Notes: a model not told the origin generated them from the letters alone. Counted from the first letter of the stretch, positions 46,601 through 54,505 are shown. The stretch: DNA of 64,000 bases from Imperialibacter sp. EC-SDR9 (GCF_902498805.1 NZ_LR701583.1:62001-126000), one strand, 5' to 3'. Program-made: numbers and translations.

Positions 46601-48682
46601 TGCTATCGCTGCTATGCCATTGGTCAATGCCCCGACATCCTTCACGGCATCAACAGCTATGTCCAGATCGGTAGAAGTGAAATCTGTTCCGCTCAACGTA
46701 TTCACCGTCAGATCAACCTGGCTAGTTCCAAAAACCACTGCGCTGGTCACTGTGAAGTCACCTCCGCTTGAAGAAAAATCGCCTCCACCCGCTGTCGTTA
46801 CTGTAATTTGTTCGGAAAACGTCACCCTGATATTGGTCAGGCTGGTTGTTTGGGCACTTACAAAAGTTGGAGCGATGCCGTCATCAACCGTCTGACCCAA
46901 TGCAGTCGCATTGCCTATCGTGCCAGCACTTACGTCTTTTACAGCGTCGACTGCTATATTCAAATCTGTGGAGCTAAAAGCACCATCGGCTATCCCGGCT
47001 ACAGTTAAATCTACCAGTGCACCCCCTGCTGAGGTTGCCGCTGACACTGTAAAATCTCCTGACGTAAATTCTGTACCCGCCGGGGTTGATACAGTGACAT
47101 CTTCCGAAAAAGTAAGCCTGATGTTGGTCAAACTCGTCGTTTGCGCACTTAACAACACAGGAGCCGCACCGTCGGTGATTATCTGATCCGGTGTAGAGGC
47201 AATTGGATTAGCCCCCCCGTCTTCAACCGCTCCGGCTGATATGTCTAAATCTATCGATGTAAAATCTGTTCCGCTTAACGGATCAACTGTCAGGTCAACC
47301 TCTGTAGCACTAAAAGAAGCAGCGCCTGTTATCGTCACACCACCTATCGCAAAGTCGGCTCCTGAGGCAGTTACAACCGTCACAGCCTCCGAAAACGTCA
47401 CCCTGATATTGGTCAGGCTGGTTGTTTGGGCACTTACAAAAGTTGGAGCGATGCCGTCATCAACCGTCTGACCCAATGCAGTCGCATTGCCTATCGTGCC
47501 AGCACTTACGTCTTTTACAGCGTCGACTGCTATATTCAAATCTGTGGAGCTAAAAGCACCATCGGCTATCCCGGCTACATTTAAATCTACCAGTGCACCC
47601 CCTGCTGAGGTTGCCGCTGACACTGTAAAATCTCCTGACGTAAATTCTGTACCCGCCGGGGTTGATACAGTGACATCTTCCGAAAAAGTAAGCCTGATGT
47701 TGGTCAAACTCGTCGTTTGCGCACTTAACAACACAGGAGCCGCACCGTCGGTGATTATCTGATCCGGTGTAGAGGCAATTGGATTAGCCCCCCCGTCTTC
47801 AACCGCTCCGGCTGATATGTCTAAATCTATCGATGTAAAATCTGTTCCGCTTAACGGATCAACTGTCAGGTCAACCTCTGTAGCACTAAAAGAAGCAGCG
47901 CCTGTTATCGTCACACCACCTATCGCAAAGTCGGCTCCTGAGGCAGTTACAACCGTCACAGCCTCCGAAAACGTCACCCTGATATTGGTCAGGCTGGTTG
48001 TTTGGGCACTTACAAAAGTTGGAGCGATGCCGTCATCAACCGTCTGACCCAATGCAGTCGCATTGCCTATCGTGCCAGCACTTACGTCTTTTACAGCGTC
48101 GACTGCTATATTCAAATCTGTGGAGCTAAAAGCACCATCGGCTATCCCGGCTACATTTAAATCTACCAGTGCACCCCCTGCTGAGGTTGCCGCTGACACT
48201 GTAAAATCTCCTGACGTAAATTCTGTACCCGCCGGGGTTGATACAGTGACATCTTCCGAAAAAGTAAGCCTGATATTGGTCAAACTCGTCGTTTGCGCAC
48301 TTAACAACACAGGAGCCGCACCGTCGTCAACGGCCAATTCGTCCTGAAGCACACTGGCACCGCCAGCATCAGTGACGGCACCCGCTGCCAGTGACATTCC
48401 TCCCGGCCCCGCCGGTAACGAAAAATCGGTACCAAATGGGTCACAAGTTAAAAGCGCTTTCGTATCGTCTCCCGGATCAACAATGGCTGCGGTAATATTG
48501 ACACCGGGAATAGTGAATAATCCGGTAGCCCCTATTGCTGTCAAACTGGTGTTGAAGGTTATTTCTACTTGCGTTGCGCTAATCGTACTGGCACTATTGT
48601 AGGTCGGTTGGGCATATGCTCCAACGCTAAAAAACATTCCAGCTAAAAAAATCAGGCCAATGTGTCGATATATATTTCTCAT
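37670..48682 (-). CDS. Giant T9SS-exported surface protein (3670 residues)
   Basis: A signal peptide (ending GAYAQ) is followed by about ten SwmB/Ig-like repeats of about 95 residues (TSLTNIRLTFSEDVTV type; about 30-820), of which residues about 120-623 form nearly identical 192-residue double units. Further Ig-like modules lie at about 900-1600. At about 1780-2650 are some eight diverged modules that each open with a Cys motif (TYCLEPGE, EYCQKDAAI, KYCTDEVTS, FYCNDTDP, TYCIGEDI). Near the C-terminus are a jelly-roll/MAM-like domain (about 3110-3330), an Omp28-like domain (about 3335-3560) and a type A T9SS sorting domain (about 3590-3670; YALYPNPANTEVGVRF, ending KKLLIIH). Size and modules fit an adhesin. 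It is the last gene behind the TIR/STAND/barrel/lipoprotein cluster, 66 bases after the lipoprotein start region. Confidence 0.9.
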   Translation of the reverse strand: MRNIYRHIGLIFLAGMFFSVGAYAQPTYNSASTISATQVEITFNTSLTAIGATGLFTIPGVNITAAIVDPGDDTKALLTCDPFGTDFSLPAGPGGMSLAAGAVTDAGGASVLQDELAVDDGAAPVLLSAQTTSLTNIRLTFSEDVTVSTPAGTEFTSGDFTVSAATSAGGALVDLNVAGIADGAFSSTDLNIAVDAVKDVSAGTIGNATALGQTVDDGIAPTFVSAQTTSLTNIRVTFSEAVTVVTASGADFAIGGVTITGAASFSATEVDLTVDPLSGTDFTSIDLDISAGAVEDGGANPIASTPDQIITDGAAPVLLSAQTTSLTNIRLTFSEDVTVSTPAGTEFTSGDFTVSAATSAGGALVDLNVAGIADGAFSSTDLNIAVDAVKDVSAGTIGNATALGQTVDDGIAPTFVSAQTTSLTNIRVTFSEAVTVVTASGADFAIGGVTITGAASFSATEVDLTVDPLSGTDFTSIDLDISAGAVEDGGANPIASTPDQIITDGAAPVLLSAQTTSLTNIRLTFSEDVTVSTPAGTEFTSGDFTVSAATSAGGALVDLTVAGIADGAFSSTDLNIAVDAVKDVSAGTIGNATALGQTVDDGIAPTFVSAQTTSLTNIRVTFSEQITVTTAGGGDFSSSGGDFTVTSAVVFGTSQVDLTVNTLSGTDFTSTDLDIAVDAVKDVGALTNGIAAIADRTVADGVAPTVVSAVTKDNTPDGYIDQIVITFSEDIAAGSIDVDGGSDDFSVAGYTILSAAVSAANEVTLTLNTGGSPDTGVTPDVDIVASQVTDLNAVAAIAATVGASDGAAPYIVSSSVQSANAYFEVVFSEVVVKQGGGTLAKADFTTATAPNGGATISIGSTLQDDLDQDLTATGSAIIRFILTATPTVLDVTGAETVSVAVNGTNVKDGSDNTLVGNTGNQNLNLIDVSNLIRIISAVPQPDNSYVTITFSEEVYRDGTSDRVVHIANSNNGQIKRDDYTNGSSLCDEDELCLIYNDNGTGVVINDNDDADIQWARNQSPKSIFGNNDNYSGPSFRLYLNDIVGTPTGKETYTLKVRNNSQISAKADPTKFMLDIAANQFTFYLADEAAPVFSPNPVATGSNVVGSAGIFSSDELITISADLGESGLTVTADLTNLLLSLSATQPMTEVGATGVYTYQLPIPAKFLNNGIRNIPITATDASVNLNSTTNSTLNVTVDSQGPALTVYSLITIDQTPLLEGLATGAASVSITIDGPGGPYGPYVSGGAVTLSGGSWSLNVPTTLPLGTFSVNVTGLDAESNSSADLTDNELLISNGVNITALDLTQICVDGGYRTGSFAITETQDGDIQQGTSKVFSVQLPNGFVFNTAVIPTFSDTQGGGNPVTGSVSFPANNVLRVTYTASAGSLGQLNDITIANVQVGTNLATATATADVLNLGGAASILGLDVGTDLGDVGSVKPDAPVASPTEFNYFTESYTYNSVDYDNPYYYSPNPINFTSNNNSLEWFADANLTVPGQGGALDGLTNPSFTQWGLADGGDPYNDYPDPSSAGIATYWVIQTDAASGCKSLPTKVSLKHIRLYQDPYTTNFTENDDNPVTLKGYAPANHTGVFTGPGLGTQTTSGGQVTTKFTPLLAGQGLHNIKYTMTNTVTGVTADYTRQMNVNAYVSVFAENNDVDGSNNIALEYCANDIDPVFTYYDTDLVGYGVKFSRYTVVTPNGVEDNAGLTGTAASWNGVIYTAPSSSWSIDISYYNKEYGAGGFRVYRNYWYETGLATYSPVYRYDSETINIYSQPTLAIQNLIGNTYCLEPGEKYDFDVLINNGSFSGLASLTEWASYRVENVTRGISKTFTFPPGSEATEIVIDQLASDGTIGVTSNTTTYRLYLKAPGSEDPHPQGSCESLEASAVFRVNKVPGISNLASGEYTYNFCNDETVSNFSFTSTFTSTVTYSFYQDNAGVRGPLLAQNTTGVVTPSIMGLANISGSVTSGSPRKPTKIYVTQTYQDCEGPERVLTINVFYRPQAPVIEDETLVASGEYRFEYCQKDAAISGITLDNSTLDTGYPAGTFFTWYNADGSGNINYGSPIAIASAKGVTATAEELILPLEPGGLTPGDLTPKEYIFFVEQTSYMGEGNFASGCVSTPRKIVVDVTATPLSPAIALGASLKTSYYTCQGDDVENLTATAATGVLYTWYFDNDENGEFDATDKFVAKANSITSAQLAAKDFNKNDPGTHRVWLTRTEGENDETEFDGCEGPATLIEITVYPDYSQPVIASNVNHGALPAVDIGGTDVFEFKYCTDEVTSDVEFVVQNSYSSADAKTKYNWFLAAEVGGNIVKSLTTPIFISGSSTDPEQKTATASDLFLVGATAPPNGGSSSRYFLVTQTTDIRNDGNWAGCETPPIAVKVTLYSKPNPPTTLSGINNYFYCNDTDPIPDFQLTQVSPSERYRWYLVDELTGISSFVYEGAVGSTSASAANLGITKPITDLNKNKVYTFQATRTSNIDGTISYEGCESSSRTITITIVPVPLEPTMSNVSDDSDPIYSKCENENNFPTFSISNRFPGSRVRIWNEDGLLVSEINSFTPDELQADGITPKYYARQEPWLFTVTQTNGFDLDGAFTGCESETETFKYFHVPTASTPLVIGNNGENNVYTYCIGEDIGNIQIDNPNSDFTYRWYSDQVLNNLLTTTTADNNNLVPNLNPVFDSETPDTYRFYVTSEVTGEGCRSAATEVQVIINALPTVTMTFDDDDNTPVPGTYAICVDNGTFNLVGSLAGTLAGTFKGTGITDNGDGTAIFDPLLAVGLTDPQELPAAENPEFTITYTLTNANGCIDSLQRVVRVKPLTVVDFSSTISFDEENSNLLVDVSESQVIRFTGNQSNGTFTGTGTTTTSLTTAVFAPLVARGEDLYGANTSYPITYGSSGTNGCYNEVTKTVTVQPIPQVDLVVTGGCSSFDIDLTANVPNAEALGGISSVEWTIKGDAANAVETVIGTGTNFIYTEKPTPGNYIFKAKVTGVNGTVNSVEVVRNIGSSPDPYIAWRHVVAGSPTIFSFDNRILPDQFLKYMKLEWVTASGDILIMERSSNPDTQNSNDFARAYFDAEYGGFTFPGEGDYTVRLTMVSVNECVAATERVVHILPLVSVGENFTPHSFEAGTDGWWVDNTFLFTPTEDKFSKAVRPNDWETGTSGGQNLNSASVGERAMFTKAGGLYQINQTAWVMSPAFDLSALTRPMVSFDRMFLTEARKDGVVFQYSVDNGDTWKVLGSYEPLEDQSTGENWYTIDGISSDPGSQDFFSTSSSRVGWAGTSLKTGQVDFTYASARQKLDLIPGDKKQVIFRFAFASNASEDPTDEGFAFDNFWIGNRTKQVLLEKFSSTTNSLSNEVDTQLQKELAVLTNNNNDIIPIAYHTEFKGGEGSDPFNQLNKADAGSRVLFYGITDVPTSILSGNVSEETYRAAGASGRPFRELELSRSSLRDPLAGISIEQLSAGDTELSFNVKVSRKASTNGTVPSSGEHRLYVAIVEDSLEFQGKPYQSVMRKLLPNGNGEIISGFAGLSTETVLTFPYTWEISGKLVKDPDHLKVVAFIQSNDTKLIYQAASLDIKGKQATETGVDLPGEIASSYALYPNPANTEVGVRFDSQLNNDFEWRLIDQAGATISNGRVQKGSEAATFDTRSVPSGMYFVIISNENARFEPKKLLIIH
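46814..48324. repeat. 576-base near-identical tandem repeat in the giant gene
   Basis: About 2.6 copies with period 576 bases (192 codons). By eye I find only two substitutions between copies: Thr/Asn at 46999 versus 47575 and 48151, and a G/A at 47122 and 47698 versus 48274. The array encodes the N-terminal Ig-like double units. Confidence 0.92.
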
Positions 48683-48748
48683 AGTAATGAGGATTGATCA
48701 ATCTATAAAAATAAACAAAAAGTGAAATTAAATGCGGGAATTATACAA

Positions 48749-50161
48749 TTATTTCCCAAGTACACCGTTTTTATTGGTTTTTATTAAACCAATGACTGTC
48801 TGCGGGTTGTTATCAATTTCTATAGTTGTTAGCATGACAAACTTACCGTCCGGGAGTTGAACAATGGCATTGGCTTGGTCATTGCCACTTCCTCCATACC
48901 TGTGCCCCAGGTAACCGGCTTCACCAAAATTGCTGGTCTCGCCACCAAAATCATCAGTTCTCATGAGAAGTAACTGCGATCCATTAGCTCCGCCTTCATC
49001 CGTTTCTGCTGTAGTAGCCGCATATACGAATCTACCACCAAGTGTTCTATAAAAATCAGCCACCTGAACCCCAACCGGTACATCTATTTGGCTTGAGAGC
49101 TGAATCTCACCACTAGTAATTCTCATCAAAAAAGGTGTCAAATTTTGCATCGTAAGTGACAACCTGTTCCCTGCTAAAAAAATATCAGCGTCTGACAACT
49201 TAAGCATCCTGACCACCTTTTCATTAACATCCGCATTTCCCGATTGCGTAAATCGAATACTTTCGTTGCTTACTGGGCCCTGTACCGGAATTGTTGCAGT
49301 AGCTGCATTGAACAATGACCGATTGTTTCCTTTGGTATGTCCGGCGATGACTACCTGGCTGCCATTTTGAATGCTAACAACAGCAACCCCCTCATCATCA
49401 GAGGCTGTCCCCTCGGTCTTTGCCCACACGGTATTGAGGTCTGTATCAAGCTTGACAAGGAAAAAATCACTTAAGTCCTGCACCTGATCATCTCTGAGTG
49501 GAACGTTTTCGGTTGAACCAACAGCGAAATATCCATCGGCTATTTCTACTATATCAGCCCCTTTTTGGCTAAGCGATAATGTATCAAATAACCCGCTTGA
49601 CCCTATCTCAACTGTTTTATAATTGCTACCAAACACCCGGACATCTGAAACACGGTCATAGTTTCCGTTGGCATCCAACCTCACTATCAGCATCGCAGAT
49701 TGTTGAAAACTATTCGTACTTTTATTTTCATATATACTGCCATAGGTGATCCACCCAATAAGCAAGTATCCCCCATTTGCAGTCTTCTTTATTCGAACCG
49801 GGGTACACGTCACTTTCCCCGTGGACGAAAAATAAGGCAATAATGGGAGAAAGTCTGCCGTAGGAAAACGCCTGATGCCATTTGGTAAGAGATTACCACC
49901 CTTATCTGCAAAAAGCACAACCCACTCCGTGTTTCCAGTTTGCTCTGTCAGCAAATAGCTGTCACTTGAACCGAAAATCGCATAGTTTTCCACTTCCGAC
50001 CCTTGCAGGTTCACGACAAAGTCTGCTCCCTTATCAATACCCTCACCGCCAAAATATTTAACAAAAACCTCGTCTGGGGCTAAAGAGTTGGGGTCTTCAG
50101 GTGTGCATCCTGCTAAACCACCTACTACCGCAAAGCACATCGCTCTTAATATCCTCTTCAT
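48749..50161 (-). CDS. Lipoprotein with beta-propeller-like repeats
   Basis: 470 residues. A type II signal peptide has lipobox LAGC (Cys19). The mature protein has repeated strands of the form GGYLLIGWITYGS, FLVKLDTDLNTVWAKTEG, VVIAGHTKG and GGSGNDQANAIVQLPDGKFVML. This is the pattern of Bacteroidota SBBP/delta-60-like propellers and suggests six or seven blades. It is probably an outer-membrane lipoprotein that binds the barrel or the giant surface protein encoded beside it (inference). Its ATG overlaps the stop of the barrel gene by 4 bases, implying translational coupling. Confidence 0.8.
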   Translation of the reverse strand: MKRILRAMCFAVVGGLAGCTPEDPNSLAPDEVFVKYFGGEGIDKGADFVVNLQGSEVENYAIFGSSDSYLLTEQTGNTEWVVLFADKGGNLLPNGIRRFPTADFLPLLPYFSSTGKVTCTPVRIKKTANGGYLLIGWITYGSIYENKSTNSFQQSAMLIVRLDANGNYDRVSDVRVFGSNYKTVEIGSSGLFDTLSLSQKGADIVEIADGYFAVGSTENVPLRDDQVQDLSDFFLVKLDTDLNTVWAKTEGTASDDEGVAVVSIQNGSQVVIAGHTKGNNRSLFNAATATIPVQGPVSNESIRFTQSGNADVNEKVVRMLKLSDADIFLAGNRLSLTMQNLTPFLMRITSGEIQLSSQIDVPVGVQVADFYRTLGGRFVYAATTAETDEGGANGSQLLLMRTDDFGGETSNFGEAGYLGHRYGGSGNDQANAIVQLPDGKFVMLTTIEIDNNPQTVIGLIKTNKNGVLGK

Positions 50162-51330
50162 TTAAGTCTCTTCTCTTTTAGTTTCTGTGGATTGTAGATC
50201 GATAGCTGAAATCCACCTACAACTGTGACGCCATCGAGTGTGAAATCATTGTCGACCAACCCGATGTTAAAAATACTCTCCTGCTTGTTTCCATCCGCTG
50301 TGATTTCCGACGGAAATCTATTATCACCGTTGACGATGTTCATCATGCCGTGGTTGTACCTGGCCTCTACAAAAAAGAAATGTGTCTTTCTTCGGATTTT
50401 TACGCCTAATCCGGCAAAACCATAGTAAGTCAATGCTTTTCTTCGTTCATCCGCTACCAGGTTGGGATCAGGGAGTGTAGCCGACGCCTTCACCCCATCA
50501 CGCTCTGACTGATTCGCTCTTCTTGTTGAGGTCTGCTTGGCATTGACCAGGTAATCAAAACTCATCCCAGCAAAAACGTACGGATTGAATGTTCTCTCTC
50601 CATCTCCATAATAGGTGTATTTTACAAAAACAGGAGCTTCCAATACAGCGTAGTTCTCTGAGTACGTAGCCAGGTTACCCAAACCTTGCGCAACAGTCAG
50701 TGGGTCAGATGCGTCGCTGGCGGCCTTGCCGTATATTACCTCGCTTTCTGCCGAAAATGTCTTCAACACATAGCCTAAGCCCAGGCCCACATCGAAGCCG
50801 GGATATACCTCTTTCTCGATCTGGGCAAACCCATTGAATTGTATGCCGGGCGTATAAACCGACTGATCATCTTCTGACCAAAGAGAGTAACTTGTTATCA
50901 ACCTATAGGAACTCCGGTTCAACCCAATACTGCCACTCACCCTAAAAATAGGTTTATATCTGAATTTCTCCTTGTGCAAAATGATTTCCTGCGGATCCAA
51001 AGAAGGATCCAGCTTATGTTCTGGGTCTGCCTTTAACAGTTCAATCATCCAAATATCGGCATTGGCCAGATCGTCCTGGTAGAGGTAAGTCTCTGTCATT
51101 ATCTCAAGCGCCCTTATCGTCTCTTCTTTAGAAAAGCCTCCACCTTTAATACAAGGCATTAGTAAAGTTGGAATACCAGGAAGGTCGCCGATATCGAACA
51201 TTGCTTGCGCCCGATCCAAATTTTGAGTACAAACAACGCTCTGCGCAAATGCCCCTCTGGAAGTCAGAACAATGAAAACGCTAAACAAAGCGATTACCAG
51301 TAACACATTTCTCTTTGTATCCTTCATCAT
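50158..51330 (-). CDS. Outer-membrane beta-barrel protein with periplasmic helical N-domain
   Basis: 390 residues from the ATG at 51330 (a second Met follows at once); a longer frame begins inside the STAND gene and would bury the signal peptide (about 1-30, ending AFAQ). Residues about 31-125 look like a helical TPR-like domain (LDRAQAMFDIGDLPGIPTLL, EETIRALEIMTETYLYQDD) with two Cys. Residues about 130-390 are amphipathic strands of a PorT/OMP_b-brl type barrel (GFDVGLGLGYVLKTF, FNPYVFAGMSFDYLV, YYGFAGLGVKIRRKTHFFFV). The gene starts 1 base after the stop of the STAND gene and overlaps the lipoprotein gene by 4 bases. A periplasmic adaptor domain on a barrel would suit contact with the STAND protein's outer part (inference). 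Confidence 0.82.
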   Translation of the reverse strand: MMKDTKRNVLLVIALFSVFIVLTSRGAFAQSVVCTQNLDRAQAMFDIGDLPGIPTLLMPCIKGGGFSKEETIRALEIMTETYLYQDDLANADIWMIELLKADPEHKLDPSLDPQEIILHKEKFRYKPIFRVSGSIGLNRSSYRLITSYSLWSEDDQSVYTPGIQFNGFAQIEKEVYPGFDVGLGLGYVLKTFSAESEVIYGKAASDASDPLTVAQGLGNLATYSENYAVLEAPVFVKYTYYGDGERTFNPYVFAGMSFDYLVNAKQTSTRRANQSERDGVKASATLPDPNLVADERRKALTYYGFAGLGVKIRRKTHFFFVEARYNHGMMNIVNGDNRFPSEITADGNKQESIFNIGLVDNDFTLDGVTVVGGFQLSIYNPQKLKEKRLK

Positions 51331-51331
51331 T

Positions 51332-54300
51332 TTATTGTTCAGCCCCGCTTGGATAATCCGGACAGGTAATTTCGTAATCGATGTCGCTGCCAACATATTG
51401 GTTCCATTCTGTTTGGTCAAGGTTCCGGTCAATTTCGTTGCACAATCCAGCAGCAATCATGTCGGGTTTGGTGGGCCACACCCTCAGGAACTTGTCATTG
51501 CTCGCCGAAGCCAAATAATGACCATCGGGAGAAAATGAAACAGCGTTGACATAGTCGCCGTGGTCATTCAAAATCGTAGGCAATCCGAAAATGTCGTTAA
51601 GCACCCAAAGCTTTGCCGTTTTGTCCCAACCTGATGATGCCAGCAGGGTGGTAAGCCCATTGAATTCAAGATCCGAGACTGTACTTTCATGGCCATTTAA
51701 CTCCGCCAGAGGCGTCTTTGCAACGATATCCTGAATGACGATTCTGCCGGATTGATCGCCATAAGCCAGAAACTGTCCGTTTCGGCTGAAGGCCACCGAG
51801 GTGATTGGAACATTGTCGGCATTGACAATTGTGGCCTGTAGGTTATTATTAGCCATGCTGTATAAGTATACGTTGCCATCAGTCCCTCCTGCCGCAAGTG
51901 TTTTTCCATCGTCACTGATTGCCAGCTTTTTGACTGGCTGATCAAGGGTCGCAATCGAAGAAAAAGAGGAGAAATTGCTTCTTTGAATTTTCCCATCGGT
52001 TCCTGCTGACACAAACCCACTCGCATCTGGCAGGAAGACCAAATCATACACCGTGCCCCCATGGGCGTCAAGTAAGTTGGGAGCGGCAGGGTTGGACAGG
52101 TCAATTAGTTGTATATGGTCTTCATTGCCAACCGCCAGGTACTTTTCATCCGGGCTAACGGCCACAACCCTGTTTACGCTTGAGTTTGGAGCTGGTAACA
52201 TGTCAACCCCTTCTCTGGCGTTGTTGGCTATGTTCCACTTTAGCACTCTTCCATCAGACCCGGCTGTGTACATACTTTGACCGTCTTTACTGTAAACTAC
52301 CGACTTAACACCACCAGTATGTCCCTTCCATTTTACCACGTCCGCCCCGTTCTCCGTTGTCCATGCGTTGTAGAGACCCTGATAAATATCACCGTTGTAC
52401 GGCTTGTTACTATATTCTCTAAAAAAGTTGAATGCCTGCATGGCAATTAGCGTCTTTCGGGTGGTATCCTTCACCTGAGCAGTTTTGATCGCCATGGACT
52501 GCGCAACGGCCTGGTAACGAAGGTCTTCAGCGTTTTTTCTCGCTTCGTCCGCTTGTACTCTGGCAGCCGTGGCAAGGTCTTTTTGCTCGTTGGCAATTGT
52601 TGCTTGCTTTACGGCTTCCTCCTGTGCAATCACTGCATCCTTTCTGGCAGCCTCAGCCTGTAATGTAGCAGCCTCAGCATTTCTTCTTTGTTGATCTGCT
52701 TCGTTTTTTTGTTCAATCGCCTCGGTAGTGGCTAGCTCGGCCTTTTCCCGTTGATCGTTGGCTTCTTTCGCAGATTCCACTGCCAATCCCCGTTGCTTTT
52801 CAGCATCGGCCTGGGCAATTTTTGCATTTTCAGCCTCGGTAACAGCAAGTGCCTCTTGCTTGGTCGCCTCAGCCGCCAAAATAAACGCATAAATCATCAT
52901 GAAAATACACACAAGCGCAGCACCAGCCAGCACAAGTGCAAAGATCCTGGACCGGCGTATCTGCCTCTTCTGGAGAAGCTCTTTGTTTCTTTGCTCGGTT
53001 TCGTAGGCACGCTTGCTCGTTTCAAGAAAAACAATCGTACGCTCATAAGCTGTGTTATACCTTTGACCCCACACCAGCGTAGGTCTGTTTTCCTCCTGCC
53101 AGTTGAGGGCCAGTTGCAAATCGGGCATTTTCCAAAGACCGGCCCGCCCTTCCTGATACCTTCCCGCCGACTCCGATAGCTTGAGGTACATTTCAGCCGA
53201 CCTGCTTTCTTCATCCAGCCACGACTTCAGCCTGGTCCAGATGCGCATCAAGCTTTCGTGAGAAATGTCAATTACAGTCTCAGATTCTAGCTGTTTGCCA
53301 TGAGGTGGCATCAGCAAAGACCTGCCTGGTTCACGGAATTTATCGACCACCCGGTACACCTCGTCCTCGGTTACGCCAGCAATGGACGCAATGACGCTCA
53401 GCTTGGTAGGCCTTCTAATGCCCTGATTTTCTGATCCCCGTTCGGTGAGTGCCTTGAACATGGTCTCGCATATCTGCTTCTCCCTTTTGGAGAGCATGTC
53501 GTAGGCCTCGTTGGCATGCTGCGACAGCGCCTCTTTCAGCGTACCAATAGCATTATAATGCCGGATGTCCATTGACTCGGCTTCCTTGTGATTATCAGCC
53601 CAGAATGACCAGGTTCGCATCAGGGAGTGCTGAAGGATGGGTAGCTGATCGGGGTTGTCTCCCACGTCGTTTAACAGCTGTTGTACCAAACGAGGTGCGA
53701 TGGTACCTCCACCTACCGCCACCGGGCCTTCAATCGCCAGTCTCTTCTGATCCCTGGTCATTTGCGGGATGAGGTAGTGGCTGTCGTTGATCATTTGTGT
53801 GAGCTCCGGAAAAACTGCGCACTCACCTATGAAGTCGGACCGCATGGTGATGGTGACATAAATAGGCTCATCGAACTGATGAACTGCTTCCATCAGCAAG
53901 TTCACGAATGCAGAAGACTCGTCCTGAGACGAAGTCATACTTTCTGTCTTCTTATAGCGAAAGAGTTCTTCAAACTGATCGACAAGGATCAGGATGTTCT
54001 CATCTTCCGATTTTTTTAGTTGCTTAACCGCCTCAACTAGTCCGAGAGAACTACTCCTGAGCACTGTAGCGGTAATCGTCTTCCTTATCAGCCGTTCCTC
54101 TTCTTCCAGCCCTGCGTATTCATCGTCTTTTTCCACCAGCGACTCTGCCAGGTTGTCGATCGGCCCCCCGCCCGGTCGCAACACCACAATTTTCCAGTTG
54201 GAGCCTGCCTGTGTCATGAATCCCCCGTAGAGCGTTGGAATCAGTCCACAATACATCAACGACGACTTACCACTTCCCGATGATCCCAACACTGCCGAGA

Positions 54301-54502
54301 ACCTGTTCTCTGCCAGCTTTACAAGGACTTCATCACTCTGGCCCTCACGGCCAAAGAAAAGATGGGATTCTTCCACACCGAATGGCCTAAGGCCAGGGAA
54401 TGGATTGAACAAGGTAGTGGTGCTACCTCTTGAAATAGTGCCAGACGAAACCTGATCAGGTCTTCCGTCGGACTCGTTGGGGTCAAGGTTGCTAGCGCTC
54501 AT
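51332..54502 (-). CDS. Membrane-anchored nSTAND1-type ATPase with coiled coil and WD40 propeller
   Basis: 1056 residues. NPFPGLRPFGVEESHLFFGR opens an nSTAND1 NTPase domain with Walker A GSSGSGKS (73-80), Walker B LILVDQFEE (171-179) and a winged-helix-like region (about 335-430, DISHESLMRIWTRL). A strongly basic stretch (KRQIRRSR, 512-519) precedes a single membrane helix (about 520-543). An Ala/Glu/Lys/Gln-rich coiled coil (about 544-670) and six to seven WD40 repeats follow (about 725-1030; SVVYSKDGQSMYTAGSDGRV, AVSFSPDGHYLASASND). By the positive-inside rule the ATPase is cytoplasmic and the coiled coil plus WD40 propeller are periplasmic. The gene begins 3 bases after the TIR-like gene and ends 1 base before the barrel gene. 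STAND proteins are signal-driven oligomerisation switches. Confidence 0.88.
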   Translation of the reverse strand: MSASNLDPNESDGRPDQVSSGTISRGSTTTLFNPFPGLRPFGVEESHLFFGREGQSDEVLVKLAENRFSAVLGSSGSGKSSLMYCGLIPTLYGGFMTQAGSNWKIVVLRPGGGPIDNLAESLVEKDDEYAGLEEEERLIRKTITATVLRSSSLGLVEAVKQLKKSEDENILILVDQFEELFRYKKTESMTSSQDESSAFVNLLMEAVHQFDEPIYVTITMRSDFIGECAVFPELTQMINDSHYLIPQMTRDQKRLAIEGPVAVGGGTIAPRLVQQLLNDVGDNPDQLPILQHSLMRTWSFWADNHKEAESMDIRHYNAIGTLKEALSQHANEAYDMLSKREKQICETMFKALTERGSENQGIRRPTKLSVIASIAGVTEDEVYRVVDKFREPGRSLLMPPHGKQLESETVIDISHESLMRIWTRLKSWLDEESRSAEMYLKLSESAGRYQEGRAGLWKMPDLQLALNWQEENRPTLVWGQRYNTAYERTIVFLETSKRAYETEQRNKELLQKRQIRRSRIFALVLAGAALVCIFMMIYAFILAAEATKQEALAVTEAENAKIAQADAEKQRGLAVESAKEANDQREKAELATTEAIEQKNEADQQRRNAEAATLQAEAARKDAVIAQEEAVKQATIANEQKDLATAARVQADEARKNAEDLRYQAVAQSMAIKTAQVKDTTRKTLIAMQAFNFFREYSNKPYNGDIYQGLYNAWTTENGADVVKWKGHTGGVKSVVYSKDGQSMYTAGSDGRVLKWNIANNAREGVDMLPAPNSSVNRVVAVSPDEKYLAVGNEDHIQLIDLSNPAAPNLLDAHGGTVYDLVFLPDASGFVSAGTDGKIQRSNFSSFSSIATLDQPVKKLAISDDGKTLAAGGTDGNVYLYSMANNNLQATIVNADNVPITSVAFSRNGQFLAYGDQSGRIVIQDIVAKTPLAELNGHESTVSDLEFNGLTTLLASSGWDKTAKLWVLNDIFGLPTILNDHGDYVNAVSFSPDGHYLASASNDKFLRVWPTKPDMIAAGLCNEIDRNLDQTEWNQYVGSDIDYEITCPDYPSGAEQ

Positions 54503-54505
54503 AAT

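Noticed and set aside
46517-48602. Series of plus-strand ORFs of 76-118 codons opposite the giant gene
   Set aside because: They recur with the 576-base repeat period and have low-complexity Ser/Val/Ala composition; they are antisense shadows.
50158-51456. Longer form of the barrel protein starting at 51456 inside the STAND gene
   Set aside because: The extra 42 residues overlap the STAND coding end and hide a good signal peptide that begins at 51330.
52751-53179. 142-codon plus-strand ORF opposite the STAND gene's coiled coil
   Set aside because: It is opposite conserved STAND coding sequence and has no recognisable domain.
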